Positions 14,931 to 24,168 of a stretch of 24,861 bases of DNA are shown one piece after another. The translations under genes were made by a program, and so were the position numbers. The DNA lies in assembly GCA_964617665.1 (NCBI GenBank), contig CAZUAH010000174.1:1-24861 (forward strand), given 5' to 3'. The notes beneath the pieces were generated by a model that was given only the letters and a program-made list of their open reading frames with translations, had not been told where the DNA came from and did no database searches. Each line of letters starts with the position of its first letter. Within the stretch, counting starts at the first letter, position 1. The stretch is from JADHUC01 sp964617665. GTDB taxonomy: Bacteria; Planctomycetota; Planctomycetia; Pirellulales; Pirellulaceae.

Positions 14931-16358
14931 ATGGATCGAAGACAGTTCTTTGGCGTGACGGCGGGTGCGGTGAGCGCTGGCTGTCTCGGTACGGCCGTGG
15001 CCGAGGGCCAGGAAGGGCGACGGGAGAGCAGTTCGCTAGTCTCCCCCGTCTCGGCGATCAACGTGGATCGAGCAAGCATCCAAGAATCGCCTCGCCGCAC
15101 TCCCGTCGCGGCGGATGTGGATGTGCTGGTGGTGGGCGGTGGTCCAACGGGCGTGGGAGCGGCGCTGGCTGCGGCCGACGAAGGCGCCAAAACGCTGGTG
15201 CTCGAACGGCACGGAATGCTGGGCGGCATGTGGACGGCCGGACTGCTCAACCCCTTGTTCGAATCGCGCAAAGGCTGGCTGGTCGAGCGGCTGGTCGACC
15301 GCCTCCGCGGTGCGAAAGCGTGGCAGGACCATCCCAAATTCCCGGTCTTCGATGTGGAATTGATGAAGTACGTACTTGAGCAGATGCTCGCCGAGGTCAA
15401 CGTCGATTTCTGGTACCACGTCCACGCGACGGATCCGGTGGTCGTCGATCGCTGTGTGCGGGGAGTCGTCGTCGAAGGAAAATCCGGGCGAGAAGCTGTA
15501 CTGGCCAAAACGATCGTCGATTGTACGGGAGACGGAGACATTGCGGCCCGGGCGGGCGTGCCTTACCGCTTCGGGCGAGCATTCGACGGCTTGGCCCAGC
15601 CCATGACGCTTATGTTCGAAGTGACTGGTGCCGAGAAGATCACAACCGGCACACGGAACATCTTGGACATCCTGAAGACGGCCATTGCTGAAAGCAATCT
15701 GCCCATCGAGCTGCCATACGGCAAGACTCCTCGCGGCACGCCCTATTCCATTCCTGTGCCAGAGCACGGCGCGTCAGCGATTCAGGCGACCCATGTCTAT
15801 CGATATGACGCCACGGACACGCGCGATGTGACTCACGCGACCGTTGAGGCGAGAAAACAGGTACACGAGATTTTCTTTCCGGCGATGCGGAAGGTTCCGG
15901 GTCTGGAGAACCTCCGACTGTCGCAAACGGCTCCGTCGATCGGAATTCGTGAATCCCGGCACTTCGAAGGCCATTACACATTGGATGCGGACGACGTGAT
16001 CGGTGGGCGGCGATTCGACGATGCCGTTACGTCGTGTGCGTTTGGCTGCGACATCCACGAGATCTACCCCGACGACACGCACGCCCGACGGATACCGGCC
16101 AAACCGTTCGAGATTCCCTATCGCTGCCTGTTGCCCAAATCGATCAAAGGACTGCTGTTTGCCGGCCGTTGCATTTCCGGCACCCACGAGGCCCACGCGT
16201 CTTACCGCGTGACAGGAACGTGCATGGCAATGGGCCAAGCCGCCGGCCTAGCTGCGGCCATGGCAGTCAGACGCGGCGTGACGCCAGGCGAAATCAACGG
16301 CCACGACCTCCGAGCGGCTCTGGAAAACCGCGGCGTCCAATTCCTTCAACCACAATAG
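14931..16358 (+). CDS. Tat-exported FAD-dependent oxidoreductase (FAD_oxidored/PF12831-like)
   Basis: 475 residues. The N-terminus MDRRQFFGVTAGAVSAG is a Tat-type signal, consistent with export of a folded, cofactor-loaded enzyme. The dinucleotide fold shows DVLVVGGGPTGVGAA (Gly69-Gly74) and the ribose-binding acidic residue in VLERHG (Glu92). A conserved CTGDGDIAARAGVPY segment follows. The C-terminal LLFAGRCISGTHEAHASYRV segment and the GQAAGLAAA helix complete the FAD site. The family is abundant in planctomycetes and its substrates are largely unknown; sugar or polyol oxidation is often suggested. AAGGAGG eight nt upstream is a near-ideal ribosome binding site and fixes ATG 14931. The next gene starts 3 bp after the stop, so the two are very likely co-transcribed and may act on the same compound. 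Confidence 0.9.
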   Translation: MDRRQFFGVTAGAVSAGCLGTAVAEGQEGRRESSSLVSPVSAINVDRASIQESPRRTPVAADVDVLVVGGGPTGVGAALAAADEGAKTLVLERHGMLGGMWTAGLLNPLFESRKGWLVERLVDRLRGAKAWQDHPKFPVFDVELMKYVLEQMLAEVNVDFWYHVHATDPVVVDRCVRGVVVEGKSGREAVLAKTIVDCTGDGDIAARAGVPYRFGRAFDGLAQPMTLMFEVTGAEKITTGTRNILDILKTAIAESNLPIELPYGKTPRGTPYSIPVPEHGASAIQATHVYRYDATDTRDVTHATVEARKQVHEIFFPAMRKVPGLENLRLSQTAPSIGIRESRHFEGHYTLDADDVIGGRRFDDAVTSCAFGCDIHEIYPDDTHARRIPAKPFEIPYRCLLPKSIKGLLFAGRCISGTHEAHASYRVTGTCMAMGQAAGLAAAMAVRRGVTPGEINGHDLRAALENRGVQFLQPQ

Positions 16359-16361
16359 ACC

Positions 16362-17942
16362 ATGAATTCAAAGCGAACCGCATTCGATTGGAGCCGCCGA
16401 CAATTCCTGCAGGTCGGGCTAGCCGGTACTGTGTTGGCATGGCGCAGCTCAGCCGGGGCAGCGGACAACAGCGGCGCAGCGCCGATCAATACCGGCAGTG
16501 ACCGCCAACTGTTTCTCGACGACGGTCTAGTGGACCTCGTCCGGACCCGCCACGTCACACGCACACTGAACCCGCCGCAGAGCATCCGTCGTGTGCTGAA
16601 GCCGGAACGGCCTTGGGAGGCGTTGGGCTTCATCTTCTACGCCAGCGTGGTGGACGACGGCGGCATCGTGCAGCTCTTTCACGGGAGCTACGATGCAGAG
16701 AAGGGGAAACACTTCAGCCTTGCGACCAGCCGGGACGGGATCCACTGGGAACGGCCCCGGATCGGGCTGAAAGATTTCCAGGGAAGCAAGGATAACAACA
16801 TCCTGCCGATCGGAGCCGTTGAGGCCGGTGTGTTCCTCGACCCGAACGCACCGCCAGAGAAGCGTTACCGGCTTCTATTCACCAAGCATTGGCCGGACCC
16901 GACTCGCGCAGGAGTCTACGTAGCGTCGTCCGGCGATGGAATTCACTGGGTCACAACGCCGCAGCGGCTGCTTCCGTTTCTGCCCGATAGCCAACCGTCG
17001 GGCTTCTGGGACGAGGCCTTGCAGAAGTACGTTATCTATCTGCGGGCGTGGAACCCGCGCCGCTCGATCGCCCGTGTGGCGGTGAGTGATCTGGAAAGCC
17101 CGTGGCCATACGACGGATCGGTCGCGCCACGTCACCATTGGGGCAAGGACAAGATTCCCACGCTCAGCCGCGAGCTACCGACTGTGATGGCGCCCGACGA
17201 GCAAGATCCAGAAAACCTGCACCTGTACACGAGCGCGGCGGTTCGCTACCCGTTCGCCCCGAACGTCTATCTTGCCTTTCCGGCGGCCTATCTAACCTAC
17301 AAAGGACCGGATTGGCAGGCGCGGGCGCTCAACGGAAACGACGGGACCTTTGAAGTGCAGTTGGCCACCAGTTGCGACGGCATCACCTGGAACCGCTGGA
17401 GGCAGTCCTACGTGGCCGCGGGGTTCCACGATGGAATCGACCTTCGCTTGGTCAGCATGGGCCAAGGCATGGTGCGGCGCGGGCGGTCGCTGTACCAGTA
17501 CTTTGTCGGATGGCCACATACACATGGCCGGCCCGTCGTCTGGAACGGCGACCTGAAGAACCGTGCCGAGTGGTTGGAGAAAGACCTGGGCGGCATCTAC
17601 ATGGCCACACAACGGGTCGATGGATTCGTATCCATGGACGCGGCTTACACCGGCGGAGTACTAACCACACAACCGCTCCGATTCGAAGGCAATCGTCTCT
17701 GTCTGAATCTCCATACCTCGGGCAGCGGCAGCGCGAAGGTAGCGATTTTGGATATGGCCGGAACGCCGATTCCCGGTTTCAGTGCCGCGGACTGCGAGGT
17801 CATCAACGCCGACGCGATTGACTTTCAAGTGCAATGGCAAAACGGCGCTGACGTCAGCTCGCTTGCTGGTCGACCCGTCCGATTGCAGCTCACGATGCGG
17901 AACACGAAGCTCTACGCGATACAGTTCCTGCCAGTCAAGTGA
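16362..17942 (+). CDS. Tat-exported glycosidase-like five-bladed propeller protein
   Basis: 526 residues. SRRQFLQVGLAGTVLAW is a textbook Tat signal, followed by cleavage near SAGA. The mature part begins with the LFLDDGLVD motif seen in planctomycete GH32/GH43/GH117-like proteins of unassigned activity. It then has repeated blade motifs: TSRDGIHWERP, ASSGDGIHWVTTP and TSCDGITWNRW. The C-terminal 90 residues (LTTQPLRFEGNRLCLNLHTS onward) form a beta-sandwich, as in GH32-type enzymes. Acidic residues are present in the expected strands, but I cannot assign a catalytic pair with confidence. It has no ribosome binding site of its own and lies 3 bp behind the oxidoreductase stop, suggesting translational coupling. 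A shared sugar-processing role outside the cytoplasm is inferred. Confidence 0.8.
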   Translation: MNSKRTAFDWSRRQFLQVGLAGTVLAWRSSAGAADNSGAAPINTGSDRQLFLDDGLVDLVRTRHVTRTLNPPQSIRRVLKPERPWEALGFIFYASVVDDGGIVQLFHGSYDAEKGKHFSLATSRDGIHWERPRIGLKDFQGSKDNNILPIGAVEAGVFLDPNAPPEKRYRLLFTKHWPDPTRAGVYVASSGDGIHWVTTPQRLLPFLPDSQPSGFWDEALQKYVIYLRAWNPRRSIARVAVSDLESPWPYDGSVAPRHHWGKDKIPTLSRELPTVMAPDEQDPENLHLYTSAAVRYPFAPNVYLAFPAAYLTYKGPDWQARALNGNDGTFEVQLATSCDGITWNRWRQSYVAAGFHDGIDLRLVSMGQGMVRRGRSLYQYFVGWPHTHGRPVVWNGDLKNRAEWLEKDLGGIYMATQRVDGFVSMDAAYTGGVLTTQPLRFEGNRLCLNLHTSGSGSAKVAILDMAGTPIPGFSAADCEVINADAIDFQVQWQNGADVSSLAGRPVRLQLTMRNTKLYAIQFLPVK

Positions 17943-18018
17943 GCAGGAGTCTCGAAAACCATGCTACGGACGGGCAGTAGCACCGGCGAAACGCGATAAC
18001 GACCGTTCTTCTGCGCGT

Positions 18019-20193
18019 TCAAGGGTCGGCCTTGGCGACACGCGTTTGTCCTGTGGCCGCGCGGTACAGCTTGGCCACTTCATCGGCGGTCAATGCGCGG
18101 TCGTAAATGGCGGTCTCGTCGATCCGACCCTCGAAGTTCGATTCACTGTCGCAACGACCGCCGACAAAGACCTGAGCGACGGTGGGCGGAATCGGCGACT
18201 TCGCCTTTCCGTCGATTTCGCGATCACCGTTCAGGTAGATGCTGACTCTGTCGCCGTCGCGGACCAGCACAACGTGATTCCACGTCCAGCGTTCGATGAC
18301 GGTACTCCCGCCGAGTACATGCTCGCTCTTGTCGCCGGTGTGAAAGACAATCTTGCCCGTATGGCCTTCGGTACCGCCAATGCCCAAATGATCACCGGGC
18401 GCTCCATACGCGTGATCTCGGCCGCGCGAGAACAGATACCCCGTGACCGGCCGAGCGTCGTTCGGCATTCCGTTCCAGAACCACATCGACACGCTGTAAG
18501 TCTTGCCAATCTCCGGTACCAGCGCCCGCATGCGGTCGCCAGCGAAGTGCGGGGCGCGGTTGATCTCGCCGGCACGGTTGAATTGGTCTGATCGCGCACC
18601 GTCCAAGTAATACACGACTCCAGCTTCGTACATGGCTACGTGACGGTTCAGCAGATCGTCAGCTTCCGGTCCGCAAAACTCGTCCATGCGCCAGTACGCG
18701 ACGGGCTTGGATTCGACGATTGCCTGAGCGGCCGGCCCGCACGTCGCTGTAGGCTGGCGACGCGGTTTGCCTGCGACCTTTTCGAGCATCCGCATCACCG
18801 TTTCGACGATCTTGGGTTCGGCATTGACTTCCAGTGACGCCGATCGAGCCGGCCAGGTGTTGTAGCCGCCCAGCGGGTGTTGTTCGGGCGGCGGAAGGTA
18901 CCCTTCGGACCCATTGGCCAGTTCGATGTTGACGGTCGGCCGCAGCGGGCTGTATGCCTTCAGCTTCAGACTGGTCAGGGCGTAGACCTCGTTCGGGAGT
19001 GCCGTGATGCCGATGTCGCCGATGCGCAGCGCCTGCAGGATCAGGCTAGTGCCTTGTTGCTCGTGCAGGAAGATGGCTTCGCGCGCGTAGACCTCCGTGG
19101 TGTTCTTGGGCGAGCCGCCCTCCATTGCGTCCACAATCCCGCGAGCCCATTCCAGACGCTGCTTGTCGGGTAGACGGAATTTCAACGGCAGGTCGGTCTG
19201 TGCCATGGCCAAGGTTGCGTCGTCTTGGTACTCGATCGTCTTGTAAGCTCCGTGGGCGATGTTTACCAGCGCGTCGGTGTAGCTGGAGATGTCGTGCGGC
19301 GGCTTCTCGGGGGCCATTTTCAGATAGTCCCTCAGCCAGATGTCTCCACTGGGACCGTGCGACATGATGCCGACGAAGGGCGGCTGATTCGCGCTCGCGT
19401 CGCCCGGTGCGATTCGCTCTTTCATGCGATCTGAGAAGAGACCAAAGTAATCCGCACTGATTGACGGCGCTCCGTAATAGTGCATCGAGAAGTTCGCCAA
19501 CAGGGCAATTGGCCGTCCGTCGCGTGATTGAAATGAGATAACGGACAGGTCAGGATCCGTGGGGCCAGCCGGTCCGGTTGCGTCGAGGCTCTGATAGCCA
19601 GGATGCATATTGGCACGGACCGTCGGGTTGCCAAAGGGATCGTCGCGCACGCGGTCCGGTCGCCGTATCCAACGTCGGACCGCCGTGTACGGGGCCGCGT
19701 TTCCGGCGGCGGCTCCGACCCTCGCCGATTCGAGGTTCTTGGCCGCTTTCTCGATCGCTTCCACCAAACGCGCTTTCAGAAACGGCGGGTAGTTGGGATC
19801 AGGATCGGTTCCCAAACCGCCAATGACCGCAGGAGCCGAATGGGTGTGGGTCGCCGAGATCAGCACATTCTCGGTAGCGATGCCCGTGCTCTTCGCAGCG
19901 AGCGATTTGACTTCGTCCAACAACGAGCGCGGCATGGCGCAGGTATCGACCACGACAATCGCAAGACGCGTTTTGCCATCGTCCAGCACGATGGCCTTGG
20001 CAAAAAGCGGCGTATGTACCTCCGTCGCAGTTCTGGAAAGCATCGAGCCAACGACGATCACCGGGAACTTCTGAGGCGTAACGTCAACAGCGGCAGCACC
20101 GGCCCGAAACTCGGCAAGACTGCCCCGAGTACAGAACAGCATGATCGATAGTACGGTCAAGACGATCGGGCGGCAAAGAAGGTTCCGAAACAT
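18019..20193 (-). CDS. Secreted neutral/alkaline ceramidase-like hydrolase with C-terminal LamG-like domain
   Basis: 724 residues. The signal peptide is VLTVLSIMLFCTRGSLA. Residues about 28-475 match the neutral ceramidase family, zinc enzymes that cleave N-acyl bonds of ceramides. ATHTHSAP (His116, His118) and SMHYYG (His238) supply zinc ligands. Glu402 in LPNEVYAL and Tyr432 in SEGYLPPP match the remaining ligand positions. Ser282 in HGPSGD is a candidate nucleophile. Residues about 490-720 are a concanavalin/LamG-like jelly roll (VAYWRMDE, WTWNHVVLVRDGDRVSIYLN, GRIDETAIYDRALTADEV), probably a carbohydrate- or surface-binding module. AAGGAG at about 6 nt fixes ATG 20193; a start 27 nt upstream lacks this. 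True ceramidase activity is uncertain, because many bacterial relatives are only annotated by fold. Confidence 0.85.
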   Translation of the reverse strand: MFRNLLCRPIVLTVLSIMLFCTRGSLAEFRAGAAAVDVTPQKFPVIVVGSMLSRTATEVHTPLFAKAIVLDDGKTRLAIVVVDTCAMPRSLLDEVKSLAAKSTGIATENVLISATHTHSAPAVIGGLGTDPDPNYPPFLKARLVEAIEKAAKNLESARVGAAAGNAAPYTAVRRWIRRPDRVRDDPFGNPTVRANMHPGYQSLDATGPAGPTDPDLSVISFQSRDGRPIALLANFSMHYYGAPSISADYFGLFSDRMKERIAPGDASANQPPFVGIMSHGPSGDIWLRDYLKMAPEKPPHDISSYTDALVNIAHGAYKTIEYQDDATLAMAQTDLPLKFRLPDKQRLEWARGIVDAMEGGSPKNTTEVYAREAIFLHEQQGTSLILQALRIGDIGITALPNEVYALTSLKLKAYSPLRPTVNIELANGSEGYLPPPEQHPLGGYNTWPARSASLEVNAEPKIVETVMRMLEKVAGKPRRQPTATCGPAAQAIVESKPVAYWRMDEFCGPEADDLLNRHVAMYEAGVVYYLDGARSDQFNRAGEINRAPHFAGDRMRALVPEIGKTYSVSMWFWNGMPNDARPVTGYLFSRGRDHAYGAPGDHLGIGGTEGHTGKIVFHTGDKSEHVLGGSTVIERWTWNHVVLVRDGDRVSIYLNGDREIDGKAKSPIPPTVAQVFVGGRCDSESNFEGRIDETAIYDRALTADEVAKLYRAATGQTRVAKADP

Positions 20194-20467
20194 GTTTGGC
20201 TCCTTGTAGGCAATCGACAACGAATGACTGGCATCGACGCTGCCATTGTACAGAATAAAGAGACGGAAGTCCGCACGGCGGGCCGCTGCGCTGGGTCCGG
20301 CCTACTTGGACTCAAGAAAGGAGAAGCACGAGACTGAAGGCGTCGCGATTCATGTCGTCGGGACGACCGGCGCTTGTTTTGGGTTTCGGTACGGGGTACG
20401 CTCGTTCGTGCCGTCTTGTTCGATCGACGGTTGATACACGGCCCCACAACACAGAACTGGAGTGGCT
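20194..20467. promoter_or_regulatory. Shared divergent region between two ceramidase-like genes
   Basis: 274 bp separate the start codons of the two divergent ceramidase-like genes, so both promoters lie here and co-regulation is plausible. The CCTACAAGGAG leader of the minus-strand gene and the GGAG of the plus-strand gene lie at its two ends. No clear operator palindrome or sigma-70 promoter was recognised. Confidence 0.45.
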
Positions 20468-21922
20468 ATGAAGAAATTGTCAATCCTCCCGCTTCAAGCC
20501 CTCGCCGGCTTGCTGAGTCTGACGGCGTTAGCCGCGGTAGCCCAGGACGACCCTGGCCTTCGCGCCGGCACGGCAGTTGTAGATATCTCGCCCGACATCT
20601 TTCCGATCCAACTGCGGTCCGGACCCTCCAATTACGTCCAAGATCCGTTCCATGTCCGGGCGATCGCTTTCGAGAACGGCAAGGGCCGTGTGGTCATCGC
20701 GGTGGTGGACGCGATCGGCGTCGGGCGCGAGACTTGCGACGAAGCCAAGGCCATCGTCGCGGAGAAGACCGGATGGCAGCCCTCGGAAATGCTGGTGTGC
20801 GGTACTCACACCCATAGCGCTCCCAAAGGTGGCGACACCACGCCGGGCAGGGTCGCCTATGAAGAGAAACGCTCGGGCGGCATCGTGCAGGCCCTGACCG
20901 AAGCCATCCAGTCGCTCGAACCGGCCAAGATAGGCTTCGCGTCGGACGAAGAGGCCAGCGAGGTCTATAACCGTCGTTGGTTTCTGAAACCCGGCACGAT
21001 GGATCCAAACCCGTTCGGCGAATTGGATCAAGTGAGAACAAATGCGCCGCGCGGCAATCTGCTCAAGCCCGCAGGACCGACCGACCCGGAGGTCTGCGTG
21101 GTGGATGTTCGCACGCGTCGAGGCAAAGCGTTGGGGCTGATCGCCAATTACGCGCTGCACTACGTAGGCGGCATCCCAAAGGTGAAGGAGGGCGACGGGA
21201 GAGTTGTGGGCATGGCGTCGGCCGATTACTTTGGCGAATTTGCGCGAATTATGCCCTATCGCGTCGGTGGATCCAATCCGCCGGACAATTTCGTCGCCAT
21301 GATGACCAACGGCACCAGCGGCGATATAAACAACATCGATTTCTACAGCAGACGGGCGCCACGAGCTCCGTTCGAACAGATCCGCGTCGTCGCCACCAAA
21401 GCGGCCGATGCCGCCTGGCGGGCCGTGAAGACGATCGAGGAATACGACGAGAACCCGCTGATCGCCACGCGTCAGCGCGAGGTCACTCTGAAATACCGAA
21501 AGCCGACCAAAGCCGAAGTTGAACGCGCTAGGGAGTTACTGGCATTGCCGCGTAAGGAACGCGAGGCCATCAATCGTCGTACGACGCAGTACGCCACCAA
21601 CACGTTGCGCTTTGCCGATCCGGAACAACCCGAAACGGAAAACATCATCATCCAGGCCATTCGCATTGGCGATCAGGCCATCGTTTCCATGCCGTTCGAG
21701 GTGCTGGTCGAAATTGGGCTCGATATCAAGCAGAAGAGCCCGTTTCCGCACACGTTTGTGATCGAGTTGGCCAACGGCGGTTACGGCTATCTGCCGCCAC
21801 CGCACCAGCACGAACTCGGCGGTTACGAAACCTGGATTGGCACGTCCCGTTTTGAAAAGGACTCGTCCGTCATCCTGACGCAGAGCCTGCTGGAGATGCT
21901 GGACGAGTTAGAGTCGCTCTGA
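20468..21922 (+). CDS. Secreted neutral/alkaline ceramidase-like hydrolase
   Basis: 484 residues, a single-domain paralogue of the divergent neighbour. The signal peptide is LQALAGLLSLTALAAVAQ. The ceramidase-like zinc site is visible as CGTHTHSAP (His114, His116), YALHYVGG (His231), MPFEVLVEIG (Glu411) and GGYGYLPPP (Tyr441). MTNGTSGDIN contains Ser284, a candidate nucleophile. LANGGYGYLP and GGYETW are family signatures. It lacks the LamG-like domain. ATG 20468 follows GGAG at about 6 nt; an in-frame GTG two codons earlier is less likely. Probably periplasmic or extracellular hydrolysis of an amide-linked lipid or related compound, by family knowledge only. Divergent arrangement with a paralogue suggests duplication followed by domain gain or loss. 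Confidence 0.87.
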   Translation: MKKLSILPLQALAGLLSLTALAAVAQDDPGLRAGTAVVDISPDIFPIQLRSGPSNYVQDPFHVRAIAFENGKGRVVIAVVDAIGVGRETCDEAKAIVAEKTGWQPSEMLVCGTHTHSAPKGGDTTPGRVAYEEKRSGGIVQALTEAIQSLEPAKIGFASDEEASEVYNRRWFLKPGTMDPNPFGELDQVRTNAPRGNLLKPAGPTDPEVCVVDVRTRRGKALGLIANYALHYVGGIPKVKEGDGRVVGMASADYFGEFARIMPYRVGGSNPPDNFVAMMTNGTSGDINNIDFYSRRAPRAPFEQIRVVATKAADAAWRAVKTIEEYDENPLIATRQREVTLKYRKPTKAEVERARELLALPRKEREAINRRTTQYATNTLRFADPEQPETENIIIQAIRIGDQAIVSMPFEVLVEIGLDIKQKSPFPHTFVIELANGGYGYLPPPHQHELGGYETWIGTSRFEKDSSVILTQSLLEMLDELESL

Positions 21923-22421
21923 GGCTCGATGATCCCGTCCAGACGATGCGCGTTATGACTTGACGGCTTCCGTGTCGGGCGACGCTGGAAAGATCACCAT
22001 GAAGGCCACCCTTCTTTCGATTCTATGCGGTCTCTGTGCCTTTGCGGTCCAAACCATGGCGGCCGACCAGCCGCGTGCCGTTGATCGTGATGGGTTACTA
22101 CTGCTCCGCCCTGTCGGATCAGCCAGCAAACTCCCTGAAAGGCTACCACATGGCGGTCATCGTGTGGGATGCGGAGAAGAGCTTTGCAGGTCCGTGAGCA
22201 CGGTGCGCTTGGTTTCGTGTACCACTGCGCCCGGAAAACCCTGATCCCTAGTGAATGCGAGGCGACAACTTCCAACTTCGGGTCGAGCAATTAAGCAACA
22301 CTGGCTACCTATCCAACTGACTGGGCTCCAAGATTGCACGCACTCCAACGAACTAGAATACACGCCGTCGTGAAACGGTTAACGGATTCTGTTAGTCCAC
22401 CCATAGAGAGTTCAGAACATC
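21923..22421. other. Intergenic stretch with a secreted-protein relic
   Basis: 499 bp between the ceramidase-like gene and the lipoprotein gene. Apart from the frame-shifted relic at 21999-22197, I see no conserved coding signal, and no strong terminator after 21922. Confidence 0.45.
21999..22197 (+). pseudogene. Frame-shifted N-terminal relic of a small secreted protein
   Basis: ATG 21999 opens a clear signal peptide (MKATLLSILCGLCAFAVQTM then AADQP). The frame then becomes low-complexity. A different forward frame, beginning around 22050, reads VPLIVMGYYCSALSDQPANS and continues through GYHMAVIVWDAEKSFAGP to a stop at 22195. The two halves together look like one secreted protein broken by a frameshift near 22050-22075. 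I do not recognise the family. Confidence 0.35.
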
Positions 22422-24038
22422 GTGCAACGACTTTTCCTCATGGTGCTCAGTTTATCGATCAGCGGATTGCTGGGTTGCTCGGCTGAATCCACGAACGACG
22501 TATCAAGCGGACCCTTCCGTGTGCGTGTTGCGGCCCCAATCACACACATCGTCTCTCCGGTCGACGAAGCGGGCTATGTCGATTATCTGAAAGCAGCCAA
22601 CATCCGCCATTCCAAAGGTGTGACAGCGGAAAACAATTGGGAGGTCGTACTCCAACGTGTGTTCGGACCTCTCGATGAGTTGGACCCGCAATCAGAACAA
22701 GAGTACTATCGCCGACTTGGCATTCCGAAACCCAATCCAGAGGCAGGGCAAGGAACGTACTTCCAGCCGTTGCGCTTAGCGGGATCGGACGTTTCGCCCC
22801 TCGAGCGGAAATGTGCCGATCAGTTCTATGAGATAGAGGGGCCGTGGAACACGGAAGACTACCCCGAATTGGGTCAGTGGATGCAGATGCAATCCAAGCA
22901 TCTGGATGACTTGATTGCCGGTTCTTACCGTGAAAGAAACTACGTCCCGTACGTAATGTCAGCCGAAGCTCATGCGAAGATGGTCGGGGAAATCCAACGG
23001 ATTTCTGGGGCCGGTTTTATGGCCACATTGATAGGCGATATTGACGCTCATCCAGCTCCCTTATCACGGCTTCACGCCAACGAACCCACTCATCGATCTC
23101 GCGAGCTTGCTCGTGTGTTGATCAAGCGTGCGTATTCGCGTATCGGGGAGAACGACGTCACGGGTGCCTGCTCAGATCTGTGTGCAATTCGCCGCATCGG
23201 ACGCCTCCTAACTCAGGGAGGGCTCACGGAGTATTTGATCGGGCGTGCAGTAGATGAGATGGCCGACCACGGTTATGGCGCCCTGCTCGAATCCGGAAAG
23301 TTGTCCGAAGAGGCCTGTCGGCGTCTCTTGGAAGAGCAGAAAGAGCTACCACCGTTTCCGCCAGTCGCTACCGTGTTGGATATCGATTGTCGGCATGTCA
23401 GTCTGGATGCGATGCAATTCTCGGCACGGCATCGACAACAAACACGGCAGGGCTTGCAGGCGTTGCCTGAGGAAATTGACGAATCTGTAATCGACGCCGT
23501 GTGTGCAATCGACTGGAACACTGCGATGACAGTGCTGAACGAGAAGTACGATATTGCGGTAGCGGGAGCACGGGAGCCGGATCCAGTCAAGCGACAAGCT
23601 CACGCGAAGGAGTACTACCGAACGCGACATACCGACGACCCGAGTCTCCTGGAAAAGCTGCTACACGCGGCCGAAACAGAGCCCAACGGGCTTTCCCAAT
23701 TCATGGGCGAATTATGCTTCGAGGACTGCGCCCCAGCCGGCGTTCTGAACACGGAGTTGATTCAATTGGCGCGACGGATTGTAGTACGAACGGCATATGC
23801 CGCGCATCTGTACCGAGTGGATTACGGCAGTTATCCGATTAGCGCCGAGTTCGTTGCCCCGGCTCTCGGCGAGCTGCCACTCGACCCGTTTACAGGCAAG
23901 CGTCTCTCGCTCAAAACGATTGACGGAGGTGTCATCATCTACTCCGTGGGCTTAGATCGCAAGGACGACGGTGGCCACGAATGGAAGGACATTTCACATC
24001 GTCTTCACGATGGTGACGCCGACGATTCAGCCGATTGA
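22422..24038 (+). CDS. Planctomycete-type lipoprotein of unknown function
   Basis: 538 residues starting at GTG 22422. A signal sequence ending in ISGLLGC (Cys19) is a lipobox, so the protein is probably a membrane-anchored lipoprotein. The central part is alpha-helical and charged with no recognised catalytic motif. The C-terminus (YRVDYGSYPISAEFVAPALG then LPLDPFTGKRLSLK and YSVGLDRKDDGGHEWKDIS) matches a planctomycete family that ends in a pseudopilin-like or type II secretion-like module: YP, then L-P-x-D-P-F-x-G-K, then YSVG, then DDGG. The ribosome binding site is weak (AGAGAG), consistent with the GTG start. Function is unknown. Confidence 0.75.
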   Translation: MQRLFLMVLSLSISGLLGCSAESTNDVSSGPFRVRVAAPITHIVSPVDEAGYVDYLKAANIRHSKGVTAENNWEVVLQRVFGPLDELDPQSEQEYYRRLGIPKPNPEAGQGTYFQPLRLAGSDVSPLERKCADQFYEIEGPWNTEDYPELGQWMQMQSKHLDDLIAGSYRERNYVPYVMSAEAHAKMVGEIQRISGAGFMATLIGDIDAHPAPLSRLHANEPTHRSRELARVLIKRAYSRIGENDVTGACSDLCAIRRIGRLLTQGGLTEYLIGRAVDEMADHGYGALLESGKLSEEACRRLLEEQKELPPFPPVATVLDIDCRHVSLDAMQFSARHRQQTRQGLQALPEEIDESVIDAVCAIDWNTAMTVLNEKYDIAVAGAREPDPVKRQAHAKEYYRTRHTDDPSLLEKLLHAAETEPNGLSQFMGELCFEDCAPAGVLNTELIQLARRIVVRTAYAAHLYRVDYGSYPISAEFVAPALGELPLDPFTGKRLSLKTIDGGVIIYSVGLDRKDDGGHEWKDISHRLHDGDADDSAD

Positions 24039-24096
24039 CCCGCCAATCGCTTGACGACGTGATGGAACGCGAAAAGCGTGTGTTTCGGAAGATCGC

Positions 24097-24168
24097 TCTG
24101 GTTCTGAACACCGTTCCCCGCTGGCAAGCGCGGGGTGACGGGACTGATCCATTTACCGTTTGAGTTAA
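24097..24168 (+). repeat. Dispersed 72 bp repeat, copy B
   Basis: Second copy of the repeat at 4911-4982. This copy contains a 6 bp stem, CCCCGC (24116-24121) with GCGGGG (24130-24135), around TGGCAAGC. It lies 58 bp after the lipoprotein stop. Its 3' edge coincides with the point where Gfo/Idh/MocA-type coding sequence begins, which makes it a possible rearrangement boundary. Confidence 0.7.
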
